Positions 31,989-44,361 of a stretch of DNA of 64,000 nucleotides are shown here, in pieces. Each line of letters begins with the position of its first letter. Within the stretch, counting starts at the first letter, position 1. The position numbers and the translations under genes were made by a program. A model generated the notes under the pieces. The model did no database searches. It was not told where the DNA came from and was given only the letters and a program-made list of their open reading frames with translations. The stretch covers positions 3,373,756-3,437,755 of the forward strand of contig SDUX01000008.1 in assembly GCA_008729055.1 (NCBI GenBank). Reading direction: 5' to 3'. The DNA comes from Pyropia haitanensis. Lineage: Eukaryota > Rhodophyta > Bangiophyceae > Bangiales > Bangiaceae.

Positions 31989-32611
31989 GGGTGGGGGGGA
32001 TGGCGGTGGCGGTGGCGCCCGCCGCTGCGCCGCCCGCACCGTGCCGGCGATCGCGTCGCAGTGGACGCCCGTGCACGTGGCGTTTCCGTCGCCGTCGGCG
32101 ATGCTCGTTGCGTACGCGAGCGCCGCCGACGGCGCGGGGGGGGGGGGGGGGGCGACCCGCCCGACGATGACTGGCGGCTGTGCTTTGTGGTGCACGAGTG
32201 GCCGCCGGGGGGGGGGGGGGGGGGGGGGCGAGGTCGCGCCGCGGGCGGCGACCAACCTCGGCGAGCTGTGCTACCCGGTGGGGGGGGAGGGCACCGACGA
32301 GCCAGACAGCGATGACGAGCCGGTCGGCGGTGGCGGTGGTGGCGGTGGCGGTAGCGGTGGCGGGCGTGGTGGTGGGCTCGGCGTTGGCGACAATGACGGC
32401 TATACGCCGCCGTGGACGCCGCCGCCGGTCGTCGTGTACACCGCGGTGGTGCCGACGTGGCGGGTGGTGCTGGTCGCCACCTCCGCGTCGACCGACATTG
32501 AGGTGGTGGCGTGGGACGATGGCACCGGCGGCGGCGGCGACGAGGGTGGGGGAAGTGGCAGCGACGCCGCCTCCACCGTGTCGGCCACGTCGGCGGTCAG
32601 TGACGAGGCAG

Positions 32612-32651
<40 letters not shown>

Positions 32652-34296
32652 GTGGGTCAACTGGAAGCCCGACGAGGGCGCGACGGCCGCGACGCCAACC
32701 GGCGCCGACGACGAAGACACCTTCCCCCGCGGGCTGGTGGTGGACGTGACCACCCCCGCGGCCGGGGTGGTGGCCAAGGCTGGCGGCCTGACGCCGCTGC
32801 CGCCGGCGCCCGTCGCGCACGTCCTCTCCTCCCGCCACGTGCTGTCGGTGGTGTCGCTCCTCGATGAGCGGCCGGGGGTGCGGCTGCCGCCGCCGCCGAC
32901 GGTGCCGGCCGCCCCGTCGGTGGCCGCCACCGCGACGGCTGCCGCCGCGGCGGCCGCCGCGTCGGCCGCGGCGGCCATCGCGGCGGTCGCGGACGTCCCG
33001 GGCGCGGCTGCCGCGATCGCCGGCGCGCGGCCGCGCCGCTCTTTGCCGCCGCCGCCGCCGCTGCCGCCGCCGCCCGTGGCGGGCACGGCCGTGCCGCTGC
33101 CCGGCTTTGACACCCCGCCCGCGTCGCCGCCCGCTCGGCCGGCGTCGCCGGCCGGGGTTGGCGCCGCCGCCGCCGGCGACGCACGGCGGGTGGGGGCCCA
33201 GCCAGGGACGCTGGCGGGCGGGCCCGCCCGTGGCGAGCCGCCGGCGTCGGCGGCGGCGGCGGCGTGGGGTGGCGGCGGCTTTGGCGCCGCGGCGCCAGCA
33301 GCGGTCCCGCTGGACGCGTTGGCCGACGGCCGCGCGCCGTCCCCGTTTGGTGGCGGCGGCTCGGCGCGCGGTGCCGGCTTTGCGGGCTTCCCCGCGCAGG
33401 GTGGGTTTGGCACGGCCTTTGGCGACGCCGCGTTTGGCACGCCCGGCGCTTTTTTCTCTGGTGGCCTAGACGGGTTTGGTGGGGACCGCGCCGCCGCGCT
33501 GGGGCCCCCCGTCGACGAGTCTGCGTTTGCAGACAACGGCGCCATGCCGCCGACGTCGTTCGCGGCGTTTGGCCGCCGTGGCGCGACCGCGTATGAGGAG
33601 CAGGGGACGCCGGGCGGGAGGGATAGGTTTTCGGCTGTCCCCCGCACGCGCGGGGTGCCGCCGCGGCCGGAACCGGCGGTGGCGCTCCCACCCGAGCGGC
33701 GGCTCGCGCCACCGCCGTCGCCGCCGCCGTCCCCCCCCCCCTCATTCGCGGTGCCGTCCAAGGAGGTGGCGCTCCCCGCCGTGGCGGACCCCGGCAGCAC
33801 CCCCCGCTCCGCCCTCCGGTCGGTCATTAGCGAGGCGGAGCACGAGCTGGCGCGCCTACGCGCCGCCGCGGCGGCCGTGCCGACGCCCGCCGCCGTAGCG
33901 GCGATGGAGCGGCTGCTGACACGCCTCGCGGCGTCGACGGCGACCGCAACGCGCGCGACGGCGTCGGCGGCGGCGGCGTTTGAGGAGACCGCGGGCGCCG
34001 CCCGCTACGGCGCCGCTGCCGAGACGGCCGCGGCTGACGCGGCCGTCGCGGACGCGTCGTACGCGCTGGCCGCGGCGGCGGCGGGGGGGGGGGGGGCGGG
34101 GGGGGGCGGCGACGGCCGCGGCGGCGGGGAGGCTGGGGAGGCGGACGGCTGGCGCCGGCGGGCGCTGGACCCGGCGTCGGCGGCGGCCGAGGCGACGATG
34201 GCCGCCACCGAGGCGGCGGTGGTGGCGGCGCTGGACAAGCTGGAAGCGGCGGTGGAGCGGCGGCGCACCGCGGGCGCCTCCCCGGCACGGCCGCGG

Positions 34297-34333
<37 letters not shown>

Positions 34334-37300
34334 GTGGTGGCGGTGGGGGCGGCCGCGTTGAGCTGGTGGCCCCCATCGGCGGCGGCTTCCCGTCGCCGCT
34401 GCCGCCTTCGCCGTCGCTATCGTCGCCCCGCACGGCCGTGCTGCCTGGCGGCGTGCGTGTGTATGGCCCGGCAGGCCGGCGGCGGGCGTCGGTGGCGGGC
34501 GGGCTGACCGGCGGCTCGCCGTCGCCGCTCGTCGCGCGGCGCCTGTCGGTCACGTCGGCGGGCATCGGCTCGCCGTCGCCGCTCGTCAGCCGCCGCCTGT
34601 CGGTGGCGTCGGCGGGGGCGGGCGGCTCGCCGGCGTCGCCCGCCGCGGCGACGACGGTCGTTGCGGCGCGGCGGACGACGGGCACGACCGCCCGGCGGCA
34701 CAGCACCCCCGCGGCGGGCCTACAGCAGCTCCGCAGCCCGGTGGGGGGCGGCGGCAGCCCGCTGCGGTCGCCCGCCGGCGGCGGCAGCGGCCGCCACCGC
34801 CGGCCGGGCGCGCCGCCAGCCGCCGCCGCCGACGGCGCGGCGCGGACGGTGCAGCAGCTCTACACGGCGCTGTCGCTGCAAGAGGTGCGGCTGCGGCGGG
34901 TGCGGGCGATGCTCGCCCTCCTCTCTGCCGAGCTCCGCGCCCACGGGCGGGGGGAGACGCTGGGGGGGGGCTCGCCGGCCTGCGCCTCACCGACGGCGAC
35001 GCGCCGGGGGCGGCGCCGCCTGCCGGCGGGGACGCTGCCGTGCGTCGGGGGGGGCGTGGCGGCCGCGACGGCGTCGGCCTGGCCGACGCCGACGCCTATT
35101 ATGGCACGGCGGACGCGGGCGGGGCGCCCCATGAGGACGGGGTCATCTCGTCTGACGTGCTCGACGTGCTGCGGCAGACGGCCCTCCGTGGCAACCACGC
35201 GGCCGTGCGGGTGACGCCGGCGGTGGCGGCCGCGCTGGCGCCGCCGCCGTCGCCGCCAGCGTCGGCGGACGCGCCGAACGGCCGGGGTGGGGAGCGGCGG
35301 CCGCCGTCGGCTGGGGGCGTGCCCGCTGCGCGCAAGGAGGCGCCATCCCAGGCACCGGCGGCGGCCTTCCCGTTTGGGCGCGCGCCGACGGCGGCGTCCT
35401 CGTTTGGCGCCGCCCCGGCGGTGGCGGCGTCGCCGTTTGGCACCGCCCCGCCGGCGCCGTCGTCGGCGGCGTCGCCGTTTGGCGCCGCCCCGCGCTTTGG
35501 CGCCCCCCCCCCCCAGCCGGCGCGTGCGGCTGCGGCGCCGCGGGGCGGTCCCGACGGGCACACCGCCCCCCCGCCGACGCCGGCACGGGCGACGGCGGCG
35601 GCCGCGGCGGCGCCGCTGCCGCCGCCGGGGAGCCACCGTGTCAAGCCGCCGGCGGGGCTGGGCCCGGCAGGGGCGGCGGCGGCGCGGCGGGCGGCGGCGA
35701 CGGCGGCAGCGGCGCCGCCGCCGGCGCCGCTGCCGCCGCCGGGGAGCCACCGTGTCAAGCCACCGCCGGGGCTGGGACCGGGTGGCGGTGGGACGCCCAA
35801 GCGGGAGACGGCGCCGCCGCCGGCGCCGCTGCCGCCGCCTGGCAGCCACCGCGTCAAGCCGCCGTCTGGCTTGGGGCCGGCTGGCCGGGGGACGCCCAAG
35901 CGGGAGACGCCGCCGGCGGCGCCGCCGCCTGCGCCGCTGCCGCCGCCTGGCAGCCACCGCGTCGAGCCGCCACCGGGGCTGGGACCGGGTGGCGGTGCGG
36001 CGCCCAAGCGGGAGACGCCGCCGGCGGCGCCGCCTGCGGCGCCGCTGCCGCCGGCCGGGAGCCACCGCGTCAAGCCGCCGCCAGGCTTGGGACCGGGTGG
36101 CGGTGCGACGTCCAAGCCAAAGACGCCGTCGGCGGCGCCGCTGCCGCCGCCCGGGAGCCACCGCGTCAAACCGCCGGCGGGGCTGGGGCCGGGCGGCAGC
36201 AGCGGGGCGGCGACGGCGGCGGCCAAGCCCGCCGCCTCGCCAGCCGCGTCGGCCGCCGCGCCGGCCAGCGGCGGTGGCCTCTTTGGTGCCCCGCCGCCGT
36301 CGACGGCGGGGGGCTCGCTGTTTGGGTTGGCTCCGCCGACGGGCGACGCGGCCAGTGGTGGGAAGGGCGCGTTTGGGGGGGTCTCCCTGTTTGGCGCCCC
36401 GCCGAGTGGCGGCGGCGGCCTGTTTGGCGCCGCGAAGCCCGCCGCGTCGGCGGGCGGGGCGACGTCGGGGGGCGGGGGCGCCTTTTCGTTTGGCACCACC
36501 GCGGGGGCGTCGCTGTTTGGCGCCCCGGCAGCGGCGGCGGCGGCGCCGTCGACGGCGGTGGCTGCGTCGGCGGGTGCGCCGGCAACGAGCGGCGCGGGGG
36601 GGCTGTTTGGTGCGCCCACGACGGCGCCGGCACCGGCGGTGCCGCCGGCGACCGTGCTTGGTGCGACCACCGCGGCGGACAGCTCCTCGTCGAGTGACTC
36701 GCCGCTGAGCTCCGCGGGGCCAGCCGCCGCCGCAGCCGCCGCCGCCGCCCCCACCGCCTCTGCCGCCGCCCCTGCCGCCGCTGCCACCGCCCCCGCCGCG
36801 GCTGCCGCCGCTCCTGCCGCCTCTGCTGCCGCCCCCGCCGTCTCTGCTGCCGCCCCCACCGCTAGCGGCGCCGCCCCCGCGGCCGCGGCACCGTCGCCGT
36901 TTGGCGCCGCCTTTGGTGGCGGCGCCACCGGCTTTGGGGGGCTCTCCCTCGGCGGCACCACCGCGGGCGGCGCGGCGGCGCCCGCGCCGGCGGCGGGGGG
37001 CCTCTTTGGTGCCCCCGCTGCTGCTACCGCCGCCGCCGCCCCCGCGGGGGCGTCGCTGTTTGGGGCGGCGGCCGCGCCGGCGACGTCGGCGGCGCCCGCC
37101 GCCAGCGGCGGCCTCTTTGGCGGCGGCGCGGGCGCGGGGGGGGGCGCAACGGGGCTGTTTGGTGGCGGCGGCGGCGCGGGCGCGCCCGCGTCGGCGGCCG
37201 GTGGCGGCGGGGGCCTCTTTGGCGGCGGCGGGGCGTCTACCGGCGCCGCCACCGCGACCGGTGGCGGCCTGTTTGGCGGCAAGGCCGCGCCCACAACGGC

Positions 37301-37358
37301 CGGCGGCGGGCTCTTTGGCGGCGGCGGCGGCGGCGCGGCCGCCGGGGGGGGGCTGTTT

Positions 37359-37391
<33 letters not shown>

Positions 37392-37746
37392 TTTTTCTCG
37401 TCCGCCCCCGTCACGGCTGGCGCCGCTGGCGGCGCGTTTGGTACCGCCGCGGGCACTGGCGGCGGCGGCACCGGCGGCAGCGACGCGGCGGCCCCGGCGG
37501 GCGGCCTCTTTGGCACCACCCCCCCCGCGGCGGGGGGTGGCGCGTTTGGCGGCGGCGGCGCGTTTGGCAGCGCGCCGGCGCCCGCGTTTGGCACGCCGTC
37601 ACCGTTTGGGGCGGCCGCCGTCGGCGGCGGCGCGGCGGGCGCGCCGCGGGCGCCCGCCGCCGCGTTTGGCGCGCCGTCGGCGCTCGGCGCGGCGGCGCCC
37701 GCGTTTGGCGCGCCGTCGGCGATTGGCGCGGCGGCGGCGGCGGCGC

Positions 37747-37778
<32 letters not shown>

Positions 37779-38115
37779 TCCCCCTTTGGCGCGCCCTCCC
37801 CGCTGGGCGCGGCGGGCACCGCGTTTGGCGCCGCCGCGGCGCCGGCGGCGGTGGTGGCGCCGCCGGCGGGCGCGTTTGGCGGCTTTGGCGCCACCGCCGG
37901 GGGGGGGGGGACGCCGCGTCCCCGTTTGCGGCGGCCGCCGCCGCGGCGGGCGGCTCCCCGTTTGGTGCCGCCGCCGCTGGGGGGGGGGGGCGACGGGCTT
38001 TGGGGCGCCGCCGCCGCCGGGGGGGGGGGGGTTTGGGGCGGCCGCGGCCAAGCCGGGCGGGTTTGGGGCGGCGCCATTTGGGGGGGGGGCGTCGTTTACG
38101 TCGCGCCAGCGGTGA
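31170..38115 (+). CDS. NUP214/NUP159-like FG nucleoporin
   Basis: Cytoplasmic-filament nucleoporin of the NUP214/Nup159 type, acting in mRNA export at the nuclear pore. The N-terminal part (31170-32890) is beta-propeller-like. It ends with the family-specific stretch WRVVLVATSASTDIEVVAW (about 32458), then a W-x-W/DDEDTFPRGLVVDVT segment and LPPAPVAHVLSS (about 32800), which parallels the last NUP214 blade. Next come a low-complexity region with early FG units (about 33270-33470), a predicted coiled coil (about 33806-34280), SPSPLVxRRLSV repeats (about 34510-34630), six proline-rich GSHRVKPP repeats (35617-36190), and a long FG/LFG domain (about 36270-38100) ending SFTSRQR. Printed frame changes occur at C/G runs near 31275, 31610, 32140, 32215, 34962-34970, 37900 and 37980. 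Nearly all are fixed by one additional base. Domain order (propeller, coiled coil, FG) is that of animal NUP214. Exact residue numbering is not reliable. Confidence 0.85.
35617..36190 (+). repeat. Six coding repeats with GSHRVKPP core
   Basis: Six tandem coding units of 95-112 bases inside the nucleoporin gene. Each reads PLPPPGSHRVKPPxGLGP followed by a Gly-rich linker and often xPKRETPP. GSHRV cores begin near 35628, 35740, 35841, 35950, 36058 and 36153. The core is almost invariant (one K to E change, one PPP to PPA change). Confidence 0.9.
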
Positions 38116-38403
38116 GGGCAGCGGGTGGGGGGCACGGCGTTTGGTGGGGGGGGGCCGAGACAACACAGGTGCCTGCGGTGTTGAGGTGTGTTGAGGGTTG
38201 CGCGTTTGGCTCCATCCCCCCCTCTGCGGGTCGGGCAGGCCCACATGCCCATACCCGCAGGTCTCGGCGGCAGCATAGGTACGCACTCTCTGCCGCCCCC
38301 CCCGTCCCCACCCTCCCACCCCACCGCGCGCCACACGCTCGCACTCGCCCCCTCCCTCCCCCAGACAGCACCCCCACCCCACCCCCGCCCCCCTCCGCGC
38401 GCT

Positions 38404-39459
38404 TCAACTCCGCAAGATGCCCGCGTCGGCCAGCTTCTTCTCCATCGCCGACAGCGCCTTGTCGCTCTCCCGTTCGACGGCGTCGCCCGCGGCGCCGTCG
38501 GCCTGCACCTCCGCGACGCCCTTCACCTCGGGCACGTAGTGGCGGAGCATATTCTCCACCCCGTGCTTGAGCGTCACCGACGACGACGAGCAGGTGCTGC
38601 ACGCGCCCTGCAGCGCGAGCGACACGATGCCGGTCGGCTCGTCAAAGCCCACAAACACAATGTTGCCGCCGTCGGCCGCGACCGCCGGCTTGACCCGCGT
38701 CTCGAGCAGCTCCTTGATCATCGCCACCACCTCCGAGTCCGTGTCGAGGATGGCCGTGTCGGCGGGCCCGGACGCCGCCTCCCCGCCACCGACGCCATCG
38801 CCACCGTCGGCGCCCGCACCGCCGCCGAGCACCGGCTCGCCCGTCGCGAAAAAGTCCGCCACCACCCCAAACACCTCGGGCCGCAGCACCGCCCACGCGA
38901 CGCCCGCGTCCTTGGTGACCGTCACAAAGTCGGAGCCGAAAAAGACCGACCGCACGCCGTCGAGTGTGAGCAGCCGCCGCGCGAGCGGCGACCCCGCCGC
39001 GGCACGGAGGGAGCCAAAGTCGGCGGTGCCGACGCCGCCGGGCATCACCTCCCGGCCGGGGAGGAACATGACCGCGTCCGCGTTGGGCGTCGGCTGCGTC
39101 TGGATGAACAGGCCGCGCCGCGCGCCGCCGCCGCGGCCGGGTCCACCGCCAAGCCCGCCGCTAGCCGCCAGGGACCGCGGCGGCGGGGGACGGGGGCTGC
39201 CAGCAGCAGACACCCCCGCCGTCGTCCCTCCCCCGGCCAGCACCGACAGCCCCGCCGCCGAGGGGGGCGCCCACCGCCGCGGCCACGCCAGGCCGCCGCC
39301 GCCGACCCCGCCGCCGCCGCCGCCGACACCACCGCGGGGTACTCCCCCGCCGCGGGCAAGCCCGCGGGCCACCGCCGCCGCTGCCGTCCGGGCGGCCATG
39401 GCCACGCCGCCCGCGGGGGGAGACGGAGGAGCGGGGGTAGCGGGGGCGGGCAGCAGCAA
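38404..39459 (-). CDS. NFU1: NFU1-type iron-sulfur cluster scaffold (mitochondrial)
   Basis: Iron-sulfur cluster carrier that delivers 4Fe-4S clusters to mitochondrial enzymes such as lipoyl synthase and complex I/II partners. The frame encodes 351 residues. An N-terminal Nfu domain (about 117-205) begins RGLFIQTQPTPNADAVMFLPG and contains GVRSVFFGSDFVTVTK. The C-terminal NifU domain (about 243-318) has the cluster-binding CSTC at 287-290 in LQGACSTCSSSSVTLKHG. A Gly-rich linker joins them. The second Met (39399) gives MAARTAAAAVARGLARGGG, an Arg/Ala-rich mitochondrial presequence, and may be the real start. A C-terminal tail ESDKALSAMEKKLADAG follows the NifU domain. The gene is intact, with no frame breaks, and lies tail to tail with the nucleoporin gene (about 290 bases apart). 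Confidence 0.95.
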   Translation of the reverse strand: MLLPAPATPAPPSPPAGGVAMAARTAAAAVARGLARGGGVPRGGVGGGGGGVGGGGLAWPRRWAPPSAAGLSVLAGGGTTAGVSAAGSPRPPPPRSLAASGGLGGGPGRGGGARRGLFIQTQPTPNADAVMFLPGREVMPGGVGTADFGSLRAAAGSPLARRLLTLDGVRSVFFGSDFVTVTKDAGVAWAVLRPEVFGVVADFFATGEPVLGGGAGADGGDGVGGGEAASGPADTAILDTDSEVVAMIKELLETRVKPAVAADGGNIVFVGFDEPTGIVSLALQGACSTCSSSSVTLKHGVENMLRHYVPEVKGVAEVQADGAAGDAVERESDKALSAMEKKLADAGILRS

Positions 39460-40903
39460 CCTTCAACTGGTCCGTCGGCCGCGCGCAAGAGGATGGAGGG
39501 GGGGGAGTAAGGGGCGGCTGACGAGGGCGGCGGCGCGGGTAGCGGGGAGGAGAGCGGGGCGGGTCGAGGCGGCCGCGTGGGGGGAGACGGTTGTGGTGGA
39601 CGGAACGACGAGTGGCCGCCGCGTGCGCCGGTCGGCGACCCGCACGCGCCCGCGGGCAACAACACGACACGCGGGCAGCTCCAGCACTTTCCGATGAGGG
39701 GGCATAGTTGCCACGTGTACGTGCGGGGTCTTGCGCTACGCGACGTGGGGCCAGCCCGAGCCACGTGGCGACAACACGACTCACCGGCCGCCGCCGACAC
39801 TCGCGGCACGCGCGGCTCCGCGGTGTGCCGTGGCGATGGTCGCTCGCCGCGAACTCGTGCGGCACGGCCACGGCGCCGCCGCGGCCGCCGCAGTGAGCGC
39901 TGTCGCAGCCGCCCGCCACCCCCCCCTCCGTCCGCGTCCGCCGCGGCGGCGCCCCCCCACCCCAAGGATGTAGGTCGCTACGGGACTGGCATGCCGCCTT
40001 CCGCTCTTCTCCCCCCCCCCCTCTGCGCCGGGAGCTCGCGCAGCTGGCGGCGTCAGCGGCGGCGGTGGTGGCGGCGGCATGGCGGGGGCGGCCGCGCGGC
40101 GCGCCGGTGGTCGCCCGGGGTGTGTACCGTCTGGCGGTCGGCGACGGTGATGGCGACGACGGTGGTTCGCGGCCGGCGACGGTGACGGCGGTCGTCGTGG
40201 TGGCAGCTGGACGTCGGCGGCGGCTGCGGCGACGGCAGCGGCTGCGGTCGCGGCGACGGCAGCGGCGGTGGCAGCGGCTGCGGCGGTGCGTTGGTGGCCG
40301 TCGTGTCCCAGGCCGTGGGAGTGTGTGGCCGTGGCGGCACGCGGTGGGGGTTCTCCCCGCTCCCCCCCCGCCCCCTCTTCCGCTTGTGGCCACCCCACGC
40401 GCGGTCGTGCGCTCCGCATCGACGACCGCCAATGGCGCGCTGCCGCCCACCATTGACAGTGGTTTGGGTCGAGGTGCGGTGGTAAGGCGGGGCGGGGGGG
40501 CGGCCGGGAGTGGGGGCGGAGTGCCGCCCCCCCTGCGGGCGTGACTGGTGGCGGCGAGGTGGACAGGCGGGTGGGAGGGGCGGATGAGGGGAGGGGGGGG
40601 TGATGCGATGTCGGGGGCAGTGACGCGCGGCCGCCTTTACTCCGTGCGCCTGGAAAGCGGCGGGCACGCCCTGTCACACCCACGGTGGGCCCACCCGCCC
40701 GTGCAGGGGCGCGCCGCCGCCCGTTCTCTCGGTGGCGCTCCCCGCCGACAGTCTGGCAGCCGCGCCCGTGACATGATGGGCGCGCCTTTGGGCTCTGCGT
40801 CCGAGGCTCCGTTTCTCTTTTTTGTTGGTCTGGACGCCCCTTTCTGCTTTTTCTCTTCTGTGCTCCCTCCTGCGTCCCCCCCCGCGTCCCCAGACGGCGG
40901 CGG
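39460..40903. other. Region between NFU1 5' end and SIM-protein 3' end
   Basis: GC-rich, with no supported gene. 39460-39700 should be the NFU1 promoter and leader. 40800-40870 is T-rich on the + strand. Trinucleotide-like GGC/GAC repeats near 40130-40290 generate open frames on both strands without recognisable domains. Confidence 0.4.
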
Positions 40904-41359
40904 TCATCGCCGCGGGTGGCTGCCCCTCCCCCCCTCCCGGGACGGCTGGGCCCCATCGCCGAGCCCCCCCCGCCCCCCCCACTCGGCCTGCCACGCCGCG
41001 TACGCGGCGGTCATGGCCGGGTGGCCCGCGGCGAGCCACCGCCGCGCGGTGCCGGCGAGCGCCGACGGCGCCCGCCGCGCGAGCGCCGCGCCCGCAACGG
41101 CGGCGAGGGCGGCCGGGCGGAGGCCCGCCACGGCGACCGCCGCGACCAGCGCCGCCGCCTCGGCCGCGTCGTACCGCTCGCCCGGCTGGAGCGTCGACTG
41201 GTGCGGCGACCGCGTGCGCGTGCCGTCGGTGCGGTCGGCCCAGACGCGGGTGGCGGCCTCGGGGGCGGGCGTGAGGGGGCGCTTGGCGCCGACGATGGGG
41301 TGGGGGGTGCGGCTGCGGCGGCCGCGCCGGGGGGGGGGGGTTCGCGCCGGTGGCGGTGG

Positions 41360-41402
<43 letters not shown>

Positions 41403-43331
41403 GGTGTTGGCGGTGGCGGGTAGCGCGGGGGACCCTTGCCGCCGCGGCTGGTAGACCTGCGGGGGGGGGGGGGCGGCTCCTCGTCGTCGCCCAAGGGGGG
41501 GAGCGGCTCCACCTCGCGCCCGCAGCGGCGTCGGGCGATACAAACGGGGACGGGGACGGTGACCGGGAGGGCGGCTGCGCTGGTCCTGCGGTAGGGGGTG
41601 CGCGTGACTCGAAGAACCAGCTGGGGGGCGGGATCCACCGCTTGCCGCCCGTGGTGCGCCGTGGCGGGGGGCTCCGTGACCGCGACCGCGACCGCGACGG
41701 CGTCGGGGAGTAGGGGGGGACCGCCGGCGGGCGGATGTATGGGCTCTTCCCGCCCGTCGCGCGCCGGGCGGACGGGGTGGCGGGCGGGGAGGGCGTCTGG
41801 TACCCCGCCCGCGGGGGCGTGGCCGCCGGCGAGACTGGCGGCAACGGCGGCGTTGCGCGCAGCGTCGGTGACCGCGGCGGCGGCGACGCGACCGCGGCGC
41901 CGTGGCGAGGCACCCACGGCGGGTCGGCGTCGGCGGCCGTCCCGCCAGCCGTGGGCGCTCCCCCGGCCGCCGGGGGGGGAGGGGGAGGCGACCACAGCCG
42001 GCGCGCCGTTGCGGCTGCCGCGTCCACGCGGGCGTCGCCCGCCGAGGCCCACGCGGCCGGCGAGGGTGGCGACCGCGACCGGCGTGCTGGCGGCCGCGAC
42101 TGGCGCACCGCCTCTGCTGCCGCGTCGACGCCCGCGTCGCCCATCGACGTACGTGCGACGGACGGGGAGGGCGACCGCGACGGGCGCGCCGCCATCGTGG
42201 CCGCCGTGACCCCATCGCCGTCGGCGTCGCGTGCGACGCTCGCAGACGACGCGGCGGCGGCGGGGATGCCCCGGCTGCCAGCCGCGGGCGGTGCCGCGGC
42301 GGCCGCACCGCGTGGCCTCCGTGGGCGTCCAGGCGACGACGACCTGGCGGGCGTCGGCGCCCGCCACGGCGGTGGCCGTGGCAGCGACGCCGCGACGGCG
42401 GCGGCACGGCGCAGGGAGCACAGCGGGTCGGCGTCGACGCCCGCGCCGGCCGGCGGCGGCGTCCCGGCCGGCAGAGGCGGCGACGGCAACGTCGACGACC
42501 GGTGTGCGGCGGCCGCTGCCTCGTTGGCGCGCGCGGCACGCCCGATCGACAGCGAGGGCAACCGCAACCGGCTCGTCGGTGCCGCCACTGACGCGTCGAC
42601 GCCCGCAGCACTCCCGGCCGACAACGAGGACGACCGCAACCCGTTGGCCGCTGGTGTCGATGTCGCGTCGGCCCCCGCGGTACTCCCGGCTGGTGGCGGG
42701 GGAGACCATACGGCGTTCCCCGCCGCCGCCGCTGCGGGCGTGTTGTCGTCGTCGTCGTCGCTGCTGATGATGATGACTGAGTCGTCATCCGGGGAGCTGC
42801 CCACGCCGCCAGCCCGCGATGTGGCCGAGTAGCTGCTGCTGCCGCTACCGCCGCCGCCGCCGCTGCTGTCCGTGTCGGTGAGGACGATTGGGCCGGCGGC
42901 CGCGGCGGCGGCGCCCCCCCCCGGGTCGCGCGGCCGGCAGGGTCGCCGCCAGCCGGCCGCCGCCGCTGCCGCCGCCGCGCGGGTCCACGGTGCCGTTTGC
43001 ATGGCCTCGGCCACCGACGCTGCCGCCGCGACGACCGCGGCCGCTTCGGCCGCCGCTGCCAAAGCCGCGGACGGCGGCGGCTGTGTCACGCTCGCCGCCG
43101 ACGCGCCGTTGGCGGTGGCCGCCCGCTGTCGCCGCGCCGCCGCCGCCTTTGCCGCTGTCACCTCCTCCTCTCGCGCCGCCGCCGCCGCCGCCGTCGTCAC
43201 CGTGGCCACCTCTCGCTGCGTTGCCGCCGTTGCCGCCATCGTCGCCACCAATCCCCCCCCCCTCGACGCCGCCGCCGCCGCCGCCGCTGCCGCCTCCGCC
43301 TCCGCTGCCGCCGCCGCCGCCGCCGCCGCCT

Positions 43332-43371
<40 letters not shown>

Positions 43372-43517
43372 CGTCGTCGTCGTCGCCAACCTCAACGGGT
43401 CTGCGGCCGCACCTGACGGATGACCAGCGGTTGGGGGGGCACTCGCCTGGCTCGGAAGCGCCTGTCCAGGCATTTGGGACGCTCCACTACCGCCGCCGCC
43501 GATGCCCACGCCGATGA

Positions 43518-43553
<36 letters not shown>

Positions 43554-44184
43554 CGCCGCCGCCGCTCCCGTTGCCGCCGCCGCCGCCGCCGCCGCCACCG
43601 TCGCCGCCGCCGCTCCCGTTGCCGCCGCCGCCGCCGCCGCTGCCCAGCGGGGAGCGTGCCGGTGTGAGCGACTCGGTTTCCAGCACACCGCTGCCGCCGC
43701 CGGGCGGCGACGGTGCGGCGGCGGTGGCGGCGGCAGCCGCGGCAGCGGCGGCGGCAACGGTGGCGGCGGGAGCCGCCGCGAGCGGCAGCGGCGGCAGCAC
43801 GGCGTGCCCGTCGCGGTGCGCTGCCGCCACCGCCTCGGGGTCTCCCGTAGCTGCCACGGCCGTTCCAGTTGACCTGGCCGCGGGGGCGACCGTTGGGGTG
43901 GCGGCGGCGTCCCCCCCTTCGCGGTCGACCGGCAGCGCCCGCACGGCGTTCGGCCCGAGCGTGAGCGGGTGCATGGGCGCTCCCCCCCCCCGCGCTCCCC
44001 CGCCAACCCACCCGGTTGGCCTGTCATCGTGGCCGCCCGTGCTGGCGACGACGGGGCGTGGGGGATGGGTGCCGTCGCCGCCACCACCCGCCGCGCGCGG
44101 CGGGCATACGGCGCTCTTGGCCGCGGTTGCGGCGGCAGCGGCGGCGGCGGCAGCGGCAGCTGGGGCAGCATCGGTGGGGGCAGA

Positions 44185-44217
<33 letters not shown>

Positions 44218-44361
44218 AGCGCGGCACGGCGTCCGCGCCGCTGCCACCACCGTGCGCGCGGGCGTCACATCGAGGTGCGCCGCGGCGGGGCGGGTGATCA
44301 CCCAGCTCGGTGAGCCGCCAGGACCGCCGCCGCGCCAGCTGCCGTCGGCGTCGTCGTTCAT
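40904..44361 (-). CDS. SR-rich nuclear protein with two SUMO-interacting motifs
   Basis: Family not recognised. The start at 44361 (MNDDADGSWRGGG) gives a protein of about 1150 residues. After Ala- and Gly-rich low complexity and a Glu/Arg-containing helical Ala-rich segment (about residues 325-440), there are two strong SUMO-interacting motifs: PIVLTDTDSS (about residue 491) and SVIIISSDDDDD (about 527), each a hydrophobic core followed by acidic/Ser residues. Next come degenerate units of about 35 residues containing AGVDAxxxA and RSRSPS (42720-41960). SR dipeptides follow, with two RxTGGK segments and IPPPSWFFESR. A C-terminal helical part is rich in Ala (AAEAAALVAAVAVAGL). The frame changes near 41500 at a short G run or at the longer run at 41460-41473, and one added base restores it. 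No RING or other enzymatic domain is visible, so a SUMO-dependent nuclear scaffold or splicing-associated factor is inferred. Confidence 0.72.
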
